Part shown: positions 32,442 through 40,707 of the stretch, in pieces
How the letters are laid out: each line of letters opens with the position of its first letter
Position numbering within the stretch: the first letter of the stretch is position 1
Made by a program: the position numbers and the translations under genes
The notes under the pieces: model-generated
The model's input: only the letters and a program-made list of their open reading frames with translations
What the model was told of the DNA's origin: nothing
Database searches by the model: none
Origin: Parcubacteria bacterium C7867-001
GTDB lineage: Bacteria; Patescibacteria; Paceibacteria; UBA9973; UBA2103
Assembly: GCA_001189095.1 (NCBI GenBank)
Contig: LFCK01000001.1
Coordinates: 124,001-188,000, forward strand
Direction: 5' to 3'
Length of the DNA stretch: 64,000 nucleotides

Positions 32442-34907
32442 ATGGCTAAGAAGGAAGCACCGGAAACGCCTCCGCAGAATGCGGCACAGGTCATAGAGCA
32501 GAGCATTGTCGGCGAGATGCGCTCGTCGTATCTCGACTATGCAATGTCCGTCATCACGAGTCGCGCGCTTCCGGACGTTCGTGACGGTTTGAAGCCGGTG
32601 CATCGCCGCATCCTCTACTCGATGTATGAAAACGGGAACACGGCGAGCGGTCGCACGAAGAAATCGGCAACGGTGGTCGGCGACGTGATCGGTAAGTATC
32701 ACCCGCACGGCGACGTTGCTGTGTACGACGCGATGGTAAAGCTCGCTCAGGAATTCACGACACGTTATCCGCTCATCATCGGTCAAGGTAACTTCGGTTC
32801 GGTCGACGGTGATCCACCGGCAGCCTACCGCTACACCGAAGCGAAAATGTCGCGCCTCGGCGGCTCTTTGCTTGATGATCTCGATAAGGAGACGGTGTCG
32901 TGGAATCCAAACTACGATGGCTCGAAGAAAGAGCCAGTGGTGCTTCCGGCGACAGTTCCGAACCTTCTCCTCAATGGCACGCTCGGCATCGCCGTCGGTA
33001 TGGCGACGAATATTCCGCCGCACAATCTGCGCGAAGTGGTTGCAGCAACCACGCACCTCATCGATGACTCGTCAGCAACCACCGACGATCTCCTTGAGTT
33101 CGTGAAGGGTCCTGACTTCCCGCTTGGTGCCGTTGCGTTCAATCAGGCGGACATTAAGCACGCCTATGTAAACGGTAAGGGCGGCGTGGTCGTGCGCGGC
33201 GAGGCGGAAATCATCGAAGAGAAGAAGGGAACCATCATCGTCATCACCTCCATTCCGTTCCGCGTGAACAAGGCGGATCTCATCACCCGCATGGCAGAAC
33301 TCGTGCATGAAAAGAAGCTTGAGGGCATCAAGGACCTTCGCGATGAATCGACCGACGACATCCGTGTCGTGGTGGAACTCAAAGGTACGGCGCATCCGCA
33401 GCAGGTCTTGAACGCGCTCTACAAGCATACCGAGCTCGAGAGCACCTTCCACTACAACATGCTCGCGCTTGTCGACGGCGTGCCGCAGACACTTTCTTTG
33501 AAGGGCATCCTCGAGCAGTTCATCAAGCATCGCCGCGAGGTGGTGAAGCGCCGCACGGAATACGATCTTAGGAAAGCGGAAGAGCGCGAGCATATTCTCC
33601 TCGGCCTCTCCAAAGCACTCGATCATATCGATGAAATCATCGCGATCATCAAGAAGTCGAAGGATGTTCCGGAAGCGGACGCGGCGCTCCAAAAGAAATT
33701 TAGTTTCTCTGAACGCCAGACGGCCGCCATCCTTGCGATGCGTCTCCAGACGCTCGCTGGTCTCGAGCGCAAGAAAATCGAAGACGAACTCACGGAAATT
33801 CAGGAACTCATCAAGAAGCTGAAGAAAATCCTTTCCTCGGAAAAGAATATCCTCGCCGTTGTTCGCGAAGAGCTCGTTGCGGTCGCTGAGAAGTACGGCG
33901 ACGATCGCCGCACGAAGATCGTGAAGGGTGGCGTAAAAAATATTTCCATAGAAGACATGGTGCCGGATGAGGAGTCCGTGCTCGTGATTACTGCAGGCGG
34001 ATACGTGAAGCGCACGAATCCGAATGAATACAAAGCGCAGAAGCGTGGCGGCGTCGGCGTTATCGACATGTCGACCAAGGAAGAAGATGTGGTGACGCAT
34101 TTCCTCTCCACCAGTGCGCATTCGGATCTCCTCTTCTTTACCGACTACGGCAAGGTGTACCAGACGAAGATGTACGACATTCCGGAAGGACGCCGTGCAA
34201 CCAAGGGAAAGTCCATTATGAACTTCCTCCCGCTTGCGGCCGACGAAAAGGTGACGAGCGTTTTGCCGGTGCCGAAGGGAGCCGAGCGCGCTGCGCTTTC
34301 GGTGGTACTTGTGACGGACGCCGGTGTCGTGAAGAAGGTCGAGGCGAAAAATTTTGCAGACGTGCGTCGCTCGGGCATCATCGCTATCAATCTCAAAGCG
34401 CCAGACAGGCTCGTTTCCGCAAACCTTGCGGGCACGGGCGACAGCGTTTCCATCGTTACCTCCGCTGGTCAATCAATTCGTTTTGACGAAGAAGAAGTTC
34501 GCGCAATGGGACGCACGGCAGCGGGTGTCCGCGGCATGAGCGTGAAGAAAGGAGACTATGTCGTCTCAGCGGAAGTCATTCCGGCAAACGCAAAGAAAGC
34601 AGCGCTCCTTGTCGTCATGGAGAAGGGTTACGGCAAGCACACTGATATGGATGAATATAAGGTGCAGGGTCGCGGCGGCTCCGGAATAAAGACGGCGGAC
34701 GTGACCGCGAAGACGGGAAAGATTATCGGTGCGAAAGTTCTCGCAGGCGAGGATTTGAAAGTAGAAGAAATCGTCGTCATTTCGAAGAAGGGACAAGTCA
34801 TCCGCGTTTCAGCATCAGAAATCCCATCACTTTCGCGCGCGACGCAGGGCGTACGCATTATGAAAATGCGCGAAGGGGATTCCATCGCTTCCATGGTCGC
34901 TCTGTAG
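32442..34907 (+). CDS. gyrA: DNA gyrase subunit A
   Basis: About 821 residues. Cleavage-religation core with catalytic Tyr131 in AAYRYTEAKMS. The C-terminal beta-pinwheel has a GyrA box (QKRGGVGV) and a later QGRGGSGI repeat, favouring GyrA over ParC. In the quinolone region GKYHPHGDVAVYD, the position equal to E. coli Ser83 is Val92, while Asp96 (Asp87) is kept. No SD; follows the small membrane protein by 2 bases. gyrB is not in the window. Confidence 0.96.
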   Translation: MAKKEAPETPPQNAAQVIEQSIVGEMRSSYLDYAMSVITSRALPDVRDGLKPVHRRILYSMYENGNTASGRTKKSATVVGDVIGKYHPHGDVAVYDAMVKLAQEFTTRYPLIIGQGNFGSVDGDPPAAYRYTEAKMSRLGGSLLDDLDKETVSWNPNYDGSKKEPVVLPATVPNLLLNGTLGIAVGMATNIPPHNLREVVAATTHLIDDSSATTDDLLEFVKGPDFPLGAVAFNQADIKHAYVNGKGGVVVRGEAEIIEEKKGTIIVITSIPFRVNKADLITRMAELVHEKKLEGIKDLRDESTDDIRVVVELKGTAHPQQVLNALYKHTELESTFHYNMLALVDGVPQTLSLKGILEQFIKHRREVVKRRTEYDLRKAEEREHILLGLSKALDHIDEIIAIIKKSKDVPEADAALQKKFSFSERQTAAILAMRLQTLAGLERKKIEDELTEIQELIKKLKKILSSEKNILAVVREELVAVAEKYGDDRRTKIVKGGVKNISIEDMVPDEESVLVITAGGYVKRTNPNEYKAQKRGGVGVIDMSTKEEDVVTHFLSTSAHSDLLFFTDYGKVYQTKMYDIPEGRRATKGKSIMNFLPLAADEKVTSVLPVPKGAERAALSVVLVTDAGVVKKVEAKNFADVRRSGIIAINLKAPDRLVSANLAGTGDSVSIVTSAGQSIRFDEEEVRAMGRTAAGVRGMSVKKGDYVVSAEVIPANAKKAALLVVMEKGYGKHTDMDEYKVQGRGGSGIKTADVTAKTGKIIGAKVLAGEDLKVEEIVVISKKGQVIRVSASEIPSLSRATQGVRIMKMREGDSIASMVAL

Positions 34908-35044
34908 TTCCTCCGAAAATACGCCATCTGCTGCGTTGCGGAGCCTCCCGATTTCTTCCAAGGAACTGATTTTTTAGTGATCGAAAATAATACAGCAAAT
35001 AAGCCATACTTTTAGCACTCTGGGTGGACATTTTTTAAAAGTAC

Positions 35045-35072
35045 TTGACAAATTTAGTGGTTTGTGTATATT
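35045..35072 (+). promoter_or_regulatory. Near-consensus promoter of the large RNA
   Basis: TTGACA (35045-35050), 16 bases, TATATT (35067-35072). It is one of the closest matches to the sigma-70 consensus in the window. Confidence 0.85.
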
Positions 35073-35078
35073 GGGAGA

Positions 35079-35620
35079 AGGTTAGTCAAGTGGGATGCCG
35101 TTTGTTTTGGAGGTACCGGGCAACCGGGAGACCACTCAAGCGCCGCACTGGCTTTGGAACTGCTGGGATGCTTCTGGGGGCACTCGTTGCCTTTTGGACA
35201 GGGGATCTTAGCGGTGAAGGAGACAGAAACGGACCGTCGTAGGGCCTCGAAACCCTCGATCAGAGGTCCGCAGCAAGAGCGGACAGCAGGCATCTGCACT
35301 CTGACGTTGTTCTTTTGAAACGTAAAACAAAAGAGGTAACCAGGTTGGACTTCGGGCGATTTTCGCTCGGTCCGCTGCGAGGCGCTTGTCGCCCGCAGAA
35401 AATCTAACCCCTGGATGAGTCGCGTGCGACTCATGGGTAGCCGGATAAACGCGGCGTGGGTCTCTAATGACTTGCGCACATCGCGTCCCAAAACCGGTAG
35501 GCAAATGAAACGAGCCTCGGAATCGGAAGTTGGCTTCGAACACCAACTCTGACGACGAAACAGTTCACCCCGAAGGGCCGACTCGCACTTAGTTGCGACG
35601 AGGCCCTTTATCTTTTTCTA
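35079..35620 (+). ncRNA. Candidate large structured RNA of about 540 nt
   Basis: No gene of normal size is open, but the stretch is dense in stems: CCGG-GCAA-CCGG (35117-35128), TCTTTTG/CAAAAGA (near 35310-35333), CGGGCGA/TCGCTCG (near 35353-35370), ATGAGTCG/CGACTCAT (near 35414-35433), GTTGG/CCAAC (near 35528-35546), and GGTCCG, which can pair with either CGGACC before it or GCGGAC after it. It starts at a strong promoter and ends at an intrinsic terminator. RNase P (no GAGGAAAGTCC) and tmRNA (no tRNA-like ends) do not fit. Class unknown. Confidence 0.6.
35574..35613 (+). terminator. Terminator of the large RNA
   Basis: Stem AGGGCC/GGCCCT with an inner TCGCA/TGCGA, followed by TTATCTTTTT. 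Confidence 0.8.
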
Positions 35621-35654
35621 TGCTAAGCTGCCCGACGGAAGAAAGGAGAACGAC

Positions 35655-35951
35655 ATGTTTTCGGTCGAACATATCGATACGGACCGGGTGCTCGCACCCG
35701 GTGAACGCGTTATTTACTTCAGAGGCTATCTCGCCAAGTACCAACTCGGCACGTATGGCGTGGCTGGCGTGAATCGCGAGTGGGCGTGGAAGCAGCACCG
35801 CGAAGGCCGTGCCATCCTCGTGCAGCGGCGCATGGGGCCGAATGATTTCGAATACATCGCTATTGGCCGAGCGCGTCCTGAGCGCAAGGACAATGTCGTC
35901 GACATCAAGAAGCGGCCGTACAATCGTGAACGTCGCCTTCCGGAACTGTAA
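35655..35951 (+). CDS. Unknown 98-residue basic protein
   Basis: Beta-rich first 70 residues (GERVIYFRGYLAKYQLGTYG) and a basic tail (DIKKRPYNRERRLPEL). SD AAAGGAG, 7 bases from the ATG. Two terminators follow. It lies directly after the large RNA, which may share its upstream region. Function unknown. Confidence 0.6.
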   Translation: MFSVEHIDTDRVLAPGERVIYFRGYLAKYQLGTYGVAGVNREWAWKQHREGRAILVQRRMGPNDFEYIAIGRARPERKDNVVDIKKRPYNRERRLPEL

Positions 35952-35970
35952 GTTCCAGTTTTCAGAAAAT

Positions 35971-35997
35971 AACGGGCGCCGCGTAGCGGCGCCCGTT
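35971..35997 (+). terminator. First of two near-identical terminators
   Basis: Perfect 12-bp stem with loop GTA, then TTTTCTAAAA. Confidence 0.88.
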
Positions 35998-36030
35998 TTC
36001 TAAAACCTCTAAAATCGAAGTTTGTTAATT

Positions 36031-36055
36031 ACGGGCGCCGCTACGCGGCGCCCGT
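36031..36055 (+). terminator. Second of two near-identical terminators
   Basis: 11-bp stem with the same arm sequence as the hairpin at 35971 but the complementary loop TAC, then GTTATTTTTA. It looks like an inverted copy of the first. Confidence 0.7.
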
Positions 36056-36070
36056 GTTATTTTTAGCGTA

Positions 36071-36604
36071 ATGAGGGGCTTTGCTGATCCTAAAGAGAAC
36101 ATTCTCCATCTCGGTCTGCGCGACGGGAATCGCGTTGCGGATCTTGGCGCGGGAAGCGGTCACTACGCGCTTGCGGCAGCCGCCATCGTGGGGCACGACG
36201 GCAAGGTGTACGCGATAGATCTTCAAGAAGACATTCTCACGCGTCTAAAAAATGAAGCGGAGCATCGCAAATTACGGAACGTCGACATCATCTGGAGCGA
36301 CTTCGAAAAAGCAGGAGGCACAAAGCTTCGCGACAACACTATCGATGCAGTCATCCTTTCAAACACGCTCTTTCAGCTTTCGAAAAAGGAAAGTGCTATC
36401 GCCGAAATAAAGCGCATCCTGAAGCCGGGAGGGAAGTTGCTTGTCATCGATTGGGCGGGTGCGTATGGCGGGATGGGTCCCGCACCGCACCATGTGGTTC
36501 CTGAACGAACTGCGGAAGAATTGTTTATCAATGGTGGTTTCCATAAGGTAAAATCAGTACGAGGCGGCCCGCACCACTACTCCTTACTTTTCACTTGTCC
36601 ATGA
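36071..36604 (+). CDS. SAM-dependent methyltransferase, class I
   Basis: About 177 residues. Motif I VADLGAGSGHYALAAA, motif II acidic end VYAIDLQ, motif IV SNTLFQL, and ILKPGGKLLVIDW. Similar in pattern to UbiE/Methyltransf_11 proteins; substrate unknown. The ATG overlap (ATGA) couples it to the solute-binding protein gene. Confidence 0.82.
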   Translation: MRGFADPKENILHLGLRDGNRVADLGAGSGHYALAAAAIVGHDGKVYAIDLQEDILTRLKNEAEHRKLRNVDIIWSDFEKAGGTKLRDNTIDAVILSNTLFQLSKKESAIAEIKRILKPGGKLLVIDWAGAYGGMGPAPHHVVPERTAEELFINGGFHKVKSVRGGPHHYSLLFTCP

Positions 36605-37896
36605 GACCTTTCCAAACCAGCATAATTGCAGTATTCATCATTTTCGCGCTGCTCGGTCTCTTCGTCTTTGCGACCTATAGCGGCTTTGGCGGCAGCAAGA
36701 CTTCGGTGGGGAAGATACAAATCTGGGGCACGCTTCCTCAGGACGGCATGGATCAGGCAATCAGCATTCTCTCGCAAGCGAATAAAGACTATAAGGACAT
36801 AACCTACAAGCAGTATCCTGCCGCATCCTTTGATGCGGAGCTCGCGAATGCTATTGCCTCGGGTGCGGGTCCTGATCTCATCATCATTACGCAGGAGCAG
36901 TTGCTCTTGGAGGCTTCAAAGCTCACCACTGTTTCCTTCAAGACGCTTCCGCAGCGTACCTATGTAAATACGTACATTCCCGAAGCGTCGCTCTTCCTTG
37001 GTGCTGATGGAACGTACGGCGTTCCGTATGTCGTCGATCCGCTCGTAATGTATTTCAATGAATCCATGCTTGCGTCTGCCGGTGTCGCGACACCGCCGAC
37101 TTCGTGGGAAGCTGTGAATGCTCTTGCGCCGAAGCTCACTAAGCAATCTGCAAACCAAACCATCACGAAGAGTGCGGTCGCTTTCGGAGGTTATGGAAAC
37201 GTGAACAACGCGCGTGCAATCGTTTCGCTCCTTTTGCTCCAATCGGGCAATCAAATTTCCCAGCAAGCTTCGCAAGGTATGCGTTCAACGCTCTCAGATG
37301 CGCCGTCGGGCACCTTCGGTGCTTCTCCGGCGGAAGCGTCGCTCAATTTCTACACGCAGTTCGCAAATCCCTCGAAGACCACCTACTCGTGGAATGCGTC
37401 GCTACCGTCTGCGCGCCAAGCATTCCTCTCGGGCGATCTCGCGCTCTATTTCGGCTTTGCTTCCGAGCGCCCGTTCCTCGAAGAAGCGAACCCGAATCTT
37501 CGCTTCGACATGGCGCGGGTGCCGCAGCCGGCAGCCGCGAGCTCAAGAATTTCTTACGCGAACCTCTACGCATTCGCGGTACCGAAGGCTTCGAAGAATC
37601 CTACCGGCGCCTACAAGACGGCGCTCGCGCTGACCGATACGGATCCGCTTCTCGCCGCGGCCTACGGCATGGGACTCGCACCCGCAAAACGTGCGCTGCT
37701 TTCTCCAGCAACAGATGATCTTTTCGGTCCAGTCTTTTATCCAGAAGCACTCACTGCGCAGGGCTGGCTGTCCCCAGCGCCTGCAAGTACGGACCGCATC
37801 TTTGCCGGTATGATAGACACTGTAGTCACCGGCAGGGGCGATTCGCAGGACGCGCTTCAATCCGCCGAACAATCATTCAATGCTGCATTCCGCTAA
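36601..37896 (+). CDS. Extracellular solute-binding protein, family 1
   Basis: About 431 residues from MRPFQTSIIAV (36601). A membrane anchor (about 6-26) without a lipobox Cys, then a periplasmic-binding fold: IQIWGTLPQD, GPDLIIITQEQ, YGVPYVVDPLVMYFNES and GDLALYFGFASE. It should bind a sugar or peptide outside the membrane. No ABC permease or ATPase is nearby, which is unusual. Longer TTG start is rejected because of the ATGA overlap with the methyltransferase. Confidence 0.82.
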   Translation: MRPFQTSIIAVFIIFALLGLFVFATYSGFGGSKTSVGKIQIWGTLPQDGMDQAISILSQANKDYKDITYKQYPAASFDAELANAIASGAGPDLIIITQEQLLLEASKLTTVSFKTLPQRTYVNTYIPEASLFLGADGTYGVPYVVDPLVMYFNESMLASAGVATPPTSWEAVNALAPKLTKQSANQTITKSAVAFGGYGNVNNARAIVSLLLLQSGNQISQQASQGMRSTLSDAPSGTFGASPAEASLNFYTQFANPSKTTYSWNASLPSARQAFLSGDLALYFGFASERPFLEEANPNLRFDMARVPQPAAASSRISYANLYAFAVPKASKNPTGAYKTALALTDTDPLLAAAYGMGLAPAKRALLSPATDDLFGPVFYPEALTAQGWLSPAPASTDRIFAGMIDTVVTGRGDSQDALQSAEQSFNAAFR

Positions 37897-37906
37897 TATT
37901 TTCTCC

Positions 37907-38626
37907 ATGAGGAACTTCATTCTTGCGTTCGCTCTTTTGTTGGCGGTGTTCTTTTCTCTTGGTATTCCTGCGTACGCTGCTGTCGGTACCGATAAAGATC
38001 CTGCGTGTCCGACGGGCGACCCGAAGACCTGTCCTTTTCCGGGCTCTCAAGTCTGTGAGACGGGAACTAATCGATGTATTGATAGTGGAAGCTGCGATTC
38101 TTCCAATGGTTCTTGTGATCCAAAATATGCTGCTAAAACTCAGACGGTCGGCGACGGGGAATCCTGCACAAACAACGGGATGCAAAAGTGTACACCTCCC
38201 GCAACCTGCAAGATTCAGCTGGGTCATTCAATCGGTAAATGCGTCGCTCCTGCTTCAGCTGCAGGTCAGACCTCGACTGACGTAAGTCCCGATGGCCAAG
38301 TCTCTCCAGAAACAAGCACAGGCGGTCAAAAGTCTCCTGATGTGACAACAAAGGGGAGTGGAGGGAAGCTCGAAAACCCACTCAATAACATTGATTCCCT
38401 CGAGGGTCTTCTCATGGCAGTTCTTCGCGCTGCCGTGACTCTCGGCTCTATTCTCCTTGTCGTGGCAATCGTCTGGGTTGGCGCGCAGTTCGTCTTTGCG
38501 CAGGGTCAAGAAGAGAAGATACGTGAGGCGCGTAAGGCGCTCATGTGGACCGTCATCGGCGGCCTCGTGCTTCTTGGTGCTGAAGCTATATCGATCGTCA
38601 TTCAGGCGACCGTATCGACCTTATGA
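37907..38626 (+). CDS. Secreted Cys-rich protein with a type IV secretion pilin-like C-terminus
   Basis: About 239 residues from MRNFILAFALLL (37907). Signal peptide with PAYAAVG as a likely cleavage region. Ten or so Cys in pairs (CPTGDPKTCPFPGSQVC and similar), then a Ser/Thr/Gly linker. The last 75 residues have two membrane helices joined by a charged turn (AQGQEEKIREARKAL), the pattern of the VirB2/TrbC-like T4SS pilin family. ATGA overlap with the next gene. Confidence 0.7.
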   Translation: MRNFILAFALLLAVFFSLGIPAYAAVGTDKDPACPTGDPKTCPFPGSQVCETGTNRCIDSGSCDSSNGSCDPKYAAKTQTVGDGESCTNNGMQKCTPPATCKIQLGHSIGKCVAPASAAGQTSTDVSPDGQVSPETSTGGQKSPDVTTKGSGGKLENPLNNIDSLEGLLMAVLRAAVTLGSILLVVAIVWVGAQFVFAQGQEEKIREARKALMWTVIGGLVLLGAEAISIVIQATVSTL

Positions 38627-38886
38627 GTTTCGCTGAGCTTGTGGGGAATGTCATTGTTCCAATTGTGGACGGAGCTATCATTCCGCTTCTCTACGCGCTC
38701 TCCTTCATTTTCTTTCTCTACGGGGTAGTGAAATATTTCTTCCTTGCTGGCGAGGAGGCAAAGAACGAAGGGAAGACCTATGCCATTTTCGGCCTCGTTG
38801 GCCTCGTGGTGCTTTTTTCTGTCTGGGGCTTTGTTCGCCTCATTCTCCACTCTTTTCTCGATTACGCGCTGCCGTTCGGGCTCTAA
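38623..38886 (+). CDS. T4SS-type pilin-like protein, paralogue 2
   Basis: 87 residues, two membrane helices joined by a charged loop (FLAGEEAKNEGKTYA) with the family's VWGFVRLI after the second. Translationally coupled to the upstream paralogue by ATGA. Role in a surface pilus or channel is inference. Confidence 0.72.
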   Translation: MSFAELVGNVIVPIVDGAIIPLLYALSFIFFLYGVVKYFFLAGEEAKNEGKTYAIFGLVGLVVLFSVWGFVRLILHSFLDYALPFGL

Positions 38887-38903
38887 GCGCTGGGCATAAC
38901 GTC

Positions 38904-38931
38904 TTGTTCCTTCATATTCCGCTGCTACCAT
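38904..38931 (+). promoter_or_regulatory. Leaderless promoter of pilin paralogue 3
   Basis: TTGTTC (38904-38909), 16 bases, TACCAT (38926-38931), 6 bases before the ATG. Confidence 0.6.
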
Positions 38932-38937
38932 AGACCT

Positions 38938-39321
38938 ATGGCCACCTCATCACTTCCTGCAGCCCTCGTCCTCACGCTCGGTCAGCCGACCGTCTGGGGT
39001 CTTATCGGACAAATCATCGCGATCATCGATCAGGTGCTCGTGCCGCTCCTTTTCGCGGTCGCGTTCATTGTCTTCATTTACGGTGTTTACCAGTACTTCA
39101 TTGCGGGTGGTGCCGATGAGGAGAAGCGAAAGAAAGGCCGTGAGCTCGTCATGTATGGCCTTATTGGCTTCTTTATCATGATTACTGTCTGGGGTCTCGT
39201 GAACGTGCTTGTGGCGTCGCTCGGCTTCGGCTCGCAGAGCCGTCCTGCACTCCCATGCTTCACGGGCTACTGCTCAGGAGGTGGTAGCGGCATAAACGTC
39301 AATATCAACATACCGCTCTAG
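38938..39321 (+). CDS. T4SS-type pilin-like protein, paralogue 3
   Basis: 127 residues. Core: PLLFAVAFIVFIYGVYQYF, loop GGADEEKRKKGRELV, then IGFFIMITVWGLVNVLV. The tail has two Cys (PCFTGYC) and ends Gly/Asn-rich. Nearly the same core as paralogue 4. Leaderless start. Confidence 0.78.
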   Translation: MATSSLPAALVLTLGQPTVWGLIGQIIAIIDQVLVPLLFAVAFIVFIYGVYQYFIAGGADEEKRKKGRELVMYGLIGFFIMITVWGLVNVLVASLGFGSQSRPALPCFTGYCSGGGSGINVNINIPL

Positions 39322-39382
39322 AAGGGATTGACGCTGGGTTCCGGCAGACTATCCTGTATCTATAGATTCTTAACATTCGCTC

Positions 39383-39739
39383 ATGAAAAAAATTGCTTAT
39401 TTGGGTTCGATGCTCGCGCTCCCGATGCTCGCGTTTGCGGCAATCGGTAGCATTCAAGATCTCGGAAACTTCTTTATAAATCTCATCAACACGGTGCTCG
39501 TGCCGCTCGTGTTCGCGCTCGCCTTCATCGTGTTCATCTGGGGCGTGTTCATGTACTTCATTCAGGGCGGCGCCGATGAAGAGAAGCGCGAAAAGGGCCG
39601 TGTGCTCATGCTCTACGGTATCGTCGGCTTCTTCCTCATGGTCTCGGTTTGGGGTCTTGTGAACATCCTCATCGGTACGTTCAACCTCAACAACACGACC
39701 GGTCCTTCTTCCGGCTTCCCGCAAGCTCCGACCAAATAA
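39383..39739 (+). CDS. T4SS-type pilin-like protein, paralogue 4, with signal peptide
   Basis: 118 residues. A signal-peptide-like start (MKKIAYLGSMLALPMLAFAA), then PLVFALAFIVFIWGVFMYF, loop GGADEEKREKGRVLM and VGFFLMVSVWGLVNILI. Most typical member of the set. Followed by a strong terminator. Confidence 0.8.
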   Translation: MKKIAYLGSMLALPMLAFAAIGSIQDLGNFFINLINTVLVPLVFALAFIVFIWGVFMYFIQGGADEEKREKGRVLMLYGIVGFFLMVSVWGLVNILIGTFNLNNTTGPSSGFPQAPTK

Positions 39740-39752
39740 CACTCTCCTAAGA

Positions 39753-39780
39753 AAAACGCGCCGCGCATGCGGCGCGTTTT
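39753..39780 (+). terminator. Terminator after pilin paralogue 4
   Basis: Perfect 12-bp stem with loop GCAT, followed by TTTTTCTTAT. Confidence 0.9.
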
Positions 39781-39796
39781 TCTTATACCCATTCTC

Positions 39797-39827
39797 TTGC
39801 GCACTCGAGCGCTACGCGGTTTATACT
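39797..39827 (+). promoter_or_regulatory. Leaderless promoter of pilin paralogue 5
   Basis: TTGCGC (39797-39802), 19 bases, TATACT (39822-39827), 8 bases before the ATG. Confidence 0.5.
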
Positions 39828-39835
39828 AAAGCTAT

Positions 39836-40099
39836 ATGGAAAGCGATCCGTTCACAGAATTTTTGACGAAAGTCGCCGCGGCTATCATTGACCCCTTGAT
39901 TACGCTCATCGCACTCGCAGCATTCGTGGTGTTTGTGTGGGGTGTTGTCGATTATGTGCGTGGGGCAGGAGACGCGGAGAAGCGAAAAGCGGGGCAGCAG
40001 CACATGATCTGGGGCATCATTGGTCTCGCAGTCCTTTTCGGCGCGCGCGCTATAGTGCAAATTCTCATTGCGACGTTAAACCAGACCCTCGGAGGATAA
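39836..40099 (+). CDS. T4SS-type pilin-like protein, paralogue 5
   Basis: 87 residues, two membrane helices (LITLIALAAFVVFVWGVVDYV and IWGIIGLAVLFGARAIVQIL, here seen as LIALAAFVVFVWGVV and GIIGLAVLFGARAI) around the charged loop GAGDAEKRKAGQQHM. No signal peptide. Own leaderless promoter. Confidence 0.75.
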   Translation: MESDPFTEFLTKVAAAIIDPLITLIALAAFVVFVWGVVDYVRGAGDAEKRKAGQQHMIWGIIGLAVLFGARAIVQILIATLNQTLGG

Positions 40100-40104
40100 A
40101 AAGA

Positions 40105-40129
40105 AAGCCGCGCTCATTGAGCGCGGCTT
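40105..40129. terminator. Bidirectional terminator
   Basis: Perfect 11-bp stem with loop ATT; TGTAGTTTTT follows on + and TCTTTTTATCC on minus. Confidence 0.85.
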
Positions 40130-40146
40130 GTAGTTTTTCGAGGTAG

Positions 40147-40707
40147 CTATTCCTCTTCTTCCTCGTCGTCCGATTCGGATTCCTCCTCCTCGTCCGTCGA
40201 TTCGTCTTCGGTAGCTGCGCCCGTGTTGCATTGTTCTGCGAGGTTGTACCCCACCGTAACCGGACGATCCCCGTCGAGGCCGACGAACATCATCTCGGTC
40301 ACAACCGAGCCGGATTCCGCGAGACGGATGTCCCGGAAGCCGCCCGTACGCAAATCCTTGTAGAGGAGCTGGTACGACGCGTGCTGGTTCTCGGGTGATT
40401 GATACGGAAGGTCGAAGCAGAATCTGAGCTTCGTCCCGCCATCTTCTTGGCCGATCGAGGTCGTGCCGTTCTTGTTGAACGTGCAGTACCGATGTTCCCG
40501 AGAGAACGAAGGGCACACGACCTGCGCAATTGAGGTTGCTTGTTCGTCGGTAGAAGCCGTTTTTTTCGGCGACGTGTCGGAAAGAGCGAACCAAAATAGG
40601 GCTCCTGCGACAAGTACAACGCTCGCGATGAGAAGCGGGACGAACATCGGGATTTTCCCTTTGCCGCCCTTTTCCTCACCGCCTTTCTTCTTGTGGTCGT
40701 CACTCAT
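40147..40707 (-). CDS. Single-pass membrane protein with acidic tail, unknown
   Basis: 186 residues. Lys/Gly-rich cytoplasmic start, one membrane helix (about 21-42), an outer domain with four Cys (VVCPSFS, RYCTF, RFCFD, EQCNT) and an extremely acidic end (about 25 of the last 30 residues Glu, Asp or Ser). AAGGAG overlaps the end of the stomatin-like gene, and the start overlaps its stop by one base, so they form a pair. Confidence 0.65.
   Translation of the reverse strand: MSDDHKKKGGEEKGGKGKIPMFVPLLIASVVLVAGALFWFALSDTSPKKTASTDEQATSIAQVVCPSFSREHRYCTFNKNGTTSIGQEDGGTKLRFCFDLPYQSPENQHASYQLLYKDLRTGGFRDIRLAESGSVVTEMMFVGLDGDRPVTVGYNLAEQCNTGAATEDESTDEEEESESDDEEEEE

Noticed and set aside
33072..34472. 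Long open frame of 466 codons antisense to gyrA
   Set aside because: It mirrors gyrA codon bias, has no start signal, and gyrA on the other strand is unmistakable.
35079..35620. RNase P RNA or tmRNA
   Set aside because: No GAGGAAAGTCC-type core, no tRNA-like acceptor ends or tag-coding frame; the TTCGAAC at about 35535 sits in a stem that does not fit a T-arm with paired 5' end.
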